A DNA stretch of 64,000 nt from Atopsyche davidsoni. Taxonomy: Eukaryota > Arthropoda > Insecta > Trichoptera > Hydrobiosidae. The stretch's first letter is position 1. The number at the start of each line of letters is the position of its first letter. The DNA lies in the NCBI GenBank assembly GCA_022113835.1, contig JAILWY010000005.1:6590501-6654500 (forward strand), read 5' to 3'. The notes under the pieces are model-generated. The model saw only the letters and a list, made by a program, of their open reading frames with translations. It did no database searches and was not told where the DNA came from. Below, piece after piece: positions 62,975 to 64,000 of this stretch. The translations under genes and the position numbers were made by a program.

Positions 62975-63115
62975 TAAATTGGCTGAGTGGGTCCATCTCC
63001 TACTGGCACTCTCCGGGACGCCAGCCGCCCTCGTTCCTGGCTCGGCCAATTGTATGGCGGGCCTCGGGCGCTCGTCCACTAGGAGGGACTGTAGGCCTAA
63101 CAGGTTGTGTACATT
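62975..63115. other. GC-rich island
   Basis: ATTGGCTGAG near 62980 and CTCGGCCAAT near 63042 form a 9-of-10 inverted pair with CCAAT-box content. The middle is GC-rich (GGGACGCCAGCCGCCC). Candidate promoter or enhancer fragment. Confidence 0.3.
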
Positions 63116-63332
63116 TATTTTCATAAAATATAAATACCAAATGACTGACTAACTGCCTCTTATCTATATTTTAGACATCTATGTATATATATAAAACAAT
63201 TATACTAATATTTGGATGTGTGGCGAATAGTAAGAAGCAGATAGTGCGTAAGCATTGTATAGTAAAAATTCACTCAGCCTTCCCTCTTGTTTTGTTTTGC
63301 TCTATCTCTTAAATATTTACTCTTCAAATCAT
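63116..63332. other. AT-rich stretch
   Basis: Nothing recognised. Confidence 0.5.
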
Positions 63333-63445
63333 ACAAAAAAGGTTTTTTAACACATATTTTTGCCTGCATAACTCAATAATAAAACGCTTAAGCCACACCT
63401 TGTAAGCCCCACAACCCGCGCACAGAATCATGAGATAGACATACT
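63333..63445 (+). repeat. Dispersed repeat family C, copy 2
   Basis: TAACTCAATAATAAAA, then TTAAGCCACACCTTGTAAGC and CACAACCCGCGC align in the same order as 29412-29551. Confidence 0.6.
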
Positions 63446-64000
63446 ATATACTATATTTGTAACACCTCCCTAAGAACTATTGTAAATAAACAAAAAAATA
63501 TAAATGTTTTGTAATAAATTAAAAGGGTTGTGTCAATTTAGGTATTATTTACGATGTTTTTTATATTATAATAAATATATATATATATTTTTTTTTTTTT
63601 TTGAGTCCTCTGTGACAATGTAATTAAACTACAGCGAATACACCTTCGTGTTGTTATAGTTACTGATTTATAGATGGCATTAAATAAAATTGAATATTAA
63701 ATGTATTGACAGGAAACTCAACATAATTACCACATTTAATGAAACAGCATATATTTACTAATATTTTGAATCTGTTTTATTACTACGTTTTATAAATAAT
63801 GAAACATATGTTTTAAATAAATTGTTTATACCTCTATTGGATATTTGACTAACTAATATAACATTCATGATATAACTTTTTGTCAACAGGGTGAAGATAA
63901 AGTAATCAAAATTTGTTATTTAAAATTTATGAACTTAAAAATATAATAATGAATTTAACTATTTAGAAAGAATACAAAATATAGCATTGAATGATTAAAA
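63446..64000. other. AT-rich stretch with TA and T runs
   Basis: A TA tract followed by a run of about 17 T lies at about 63573-63602. Nothing else recognised. Confidence 0.6.

Noticed and set aside
1..64000. CRISPR arrays, operons, ribosome binding sites or other bacterial features
   Set aside because: No regularly spaced direct repeats and no closely packed genes; composition and repeats are those of a eukaryotic nuclear genome.

Overview
The window is strongly AT-rich eukaryotic DNA, almost certainly from an arthropod and probably an insect. No long coding gene, rRNA, intact tRNA gene or CRISPR array can be supported. Long stretches of A/T runs are broken about every 2-5 kb by short CpG-containing islands of roughly 100-600 bp. 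It also holds short or decayed mobile elements of kinds known from arthropods: tRNA-derived SINE-like units, foldback elements, pogo/Tigger-like traces and a family carrying a hammerhead-ribozyme-like core. The best reading is a gene desert or a very large intron with scattered regulatory islands and old transposon debris.

Layout. 1-8 kb: a foldback element with a tRNA-like Pol III promoter at its centre (3540-3765), a GC-rich coding-like fragment on the minus strand (4934-5263), and the longest open frame of the window, a basic hypothetical protein of 146 codons (5694-6134). 8-22 kb: AT-rich desert with islands; four of the five perfect TGACGTCA palindromes of the window lie here, plus a candidate exon at 15886-15999. 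22-30 kb: the most striking element, a 98%-identical 102-bp inverted pair (22337-22550) in which each arm encodes a hammerhead-like fold, then palindromes, a candidate exon (24157-24273), a pogo-like terminal repeat, and copies of three dispersed repeat families. 30-38 kb: desert with a candidate exon (34612-34796) and a foldback MITE (35977-36135). 38-39 kb: a CpG-dense promoter-like block (38160-38815) next to a third, decayed hammerhead-like copy (38912-39066). 39-48 kb: desert with a frameshifted, possibly pogo-like fragment (41281-41582) and an island with paired TTCCCGGAA sites around a GCCATCTTG motif (47695-47955). 48-64 kb: tRNA-derived SINE-like units (49, 56, 59 and 60 kb), second copies of the dispersed repeats, a (TA)n tract of about 71 bp, and further islands.

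No pathway or operon logic applies. The repeats, inverted structures and motifs are seen directly. Ribozyme activity, promoter or enhancer function and exon status are inferences that need RNA data or cross-species alignment. All exon candidates rest on an open frame plus splice-like signals, which is weak evidence in short GC-rich islands.
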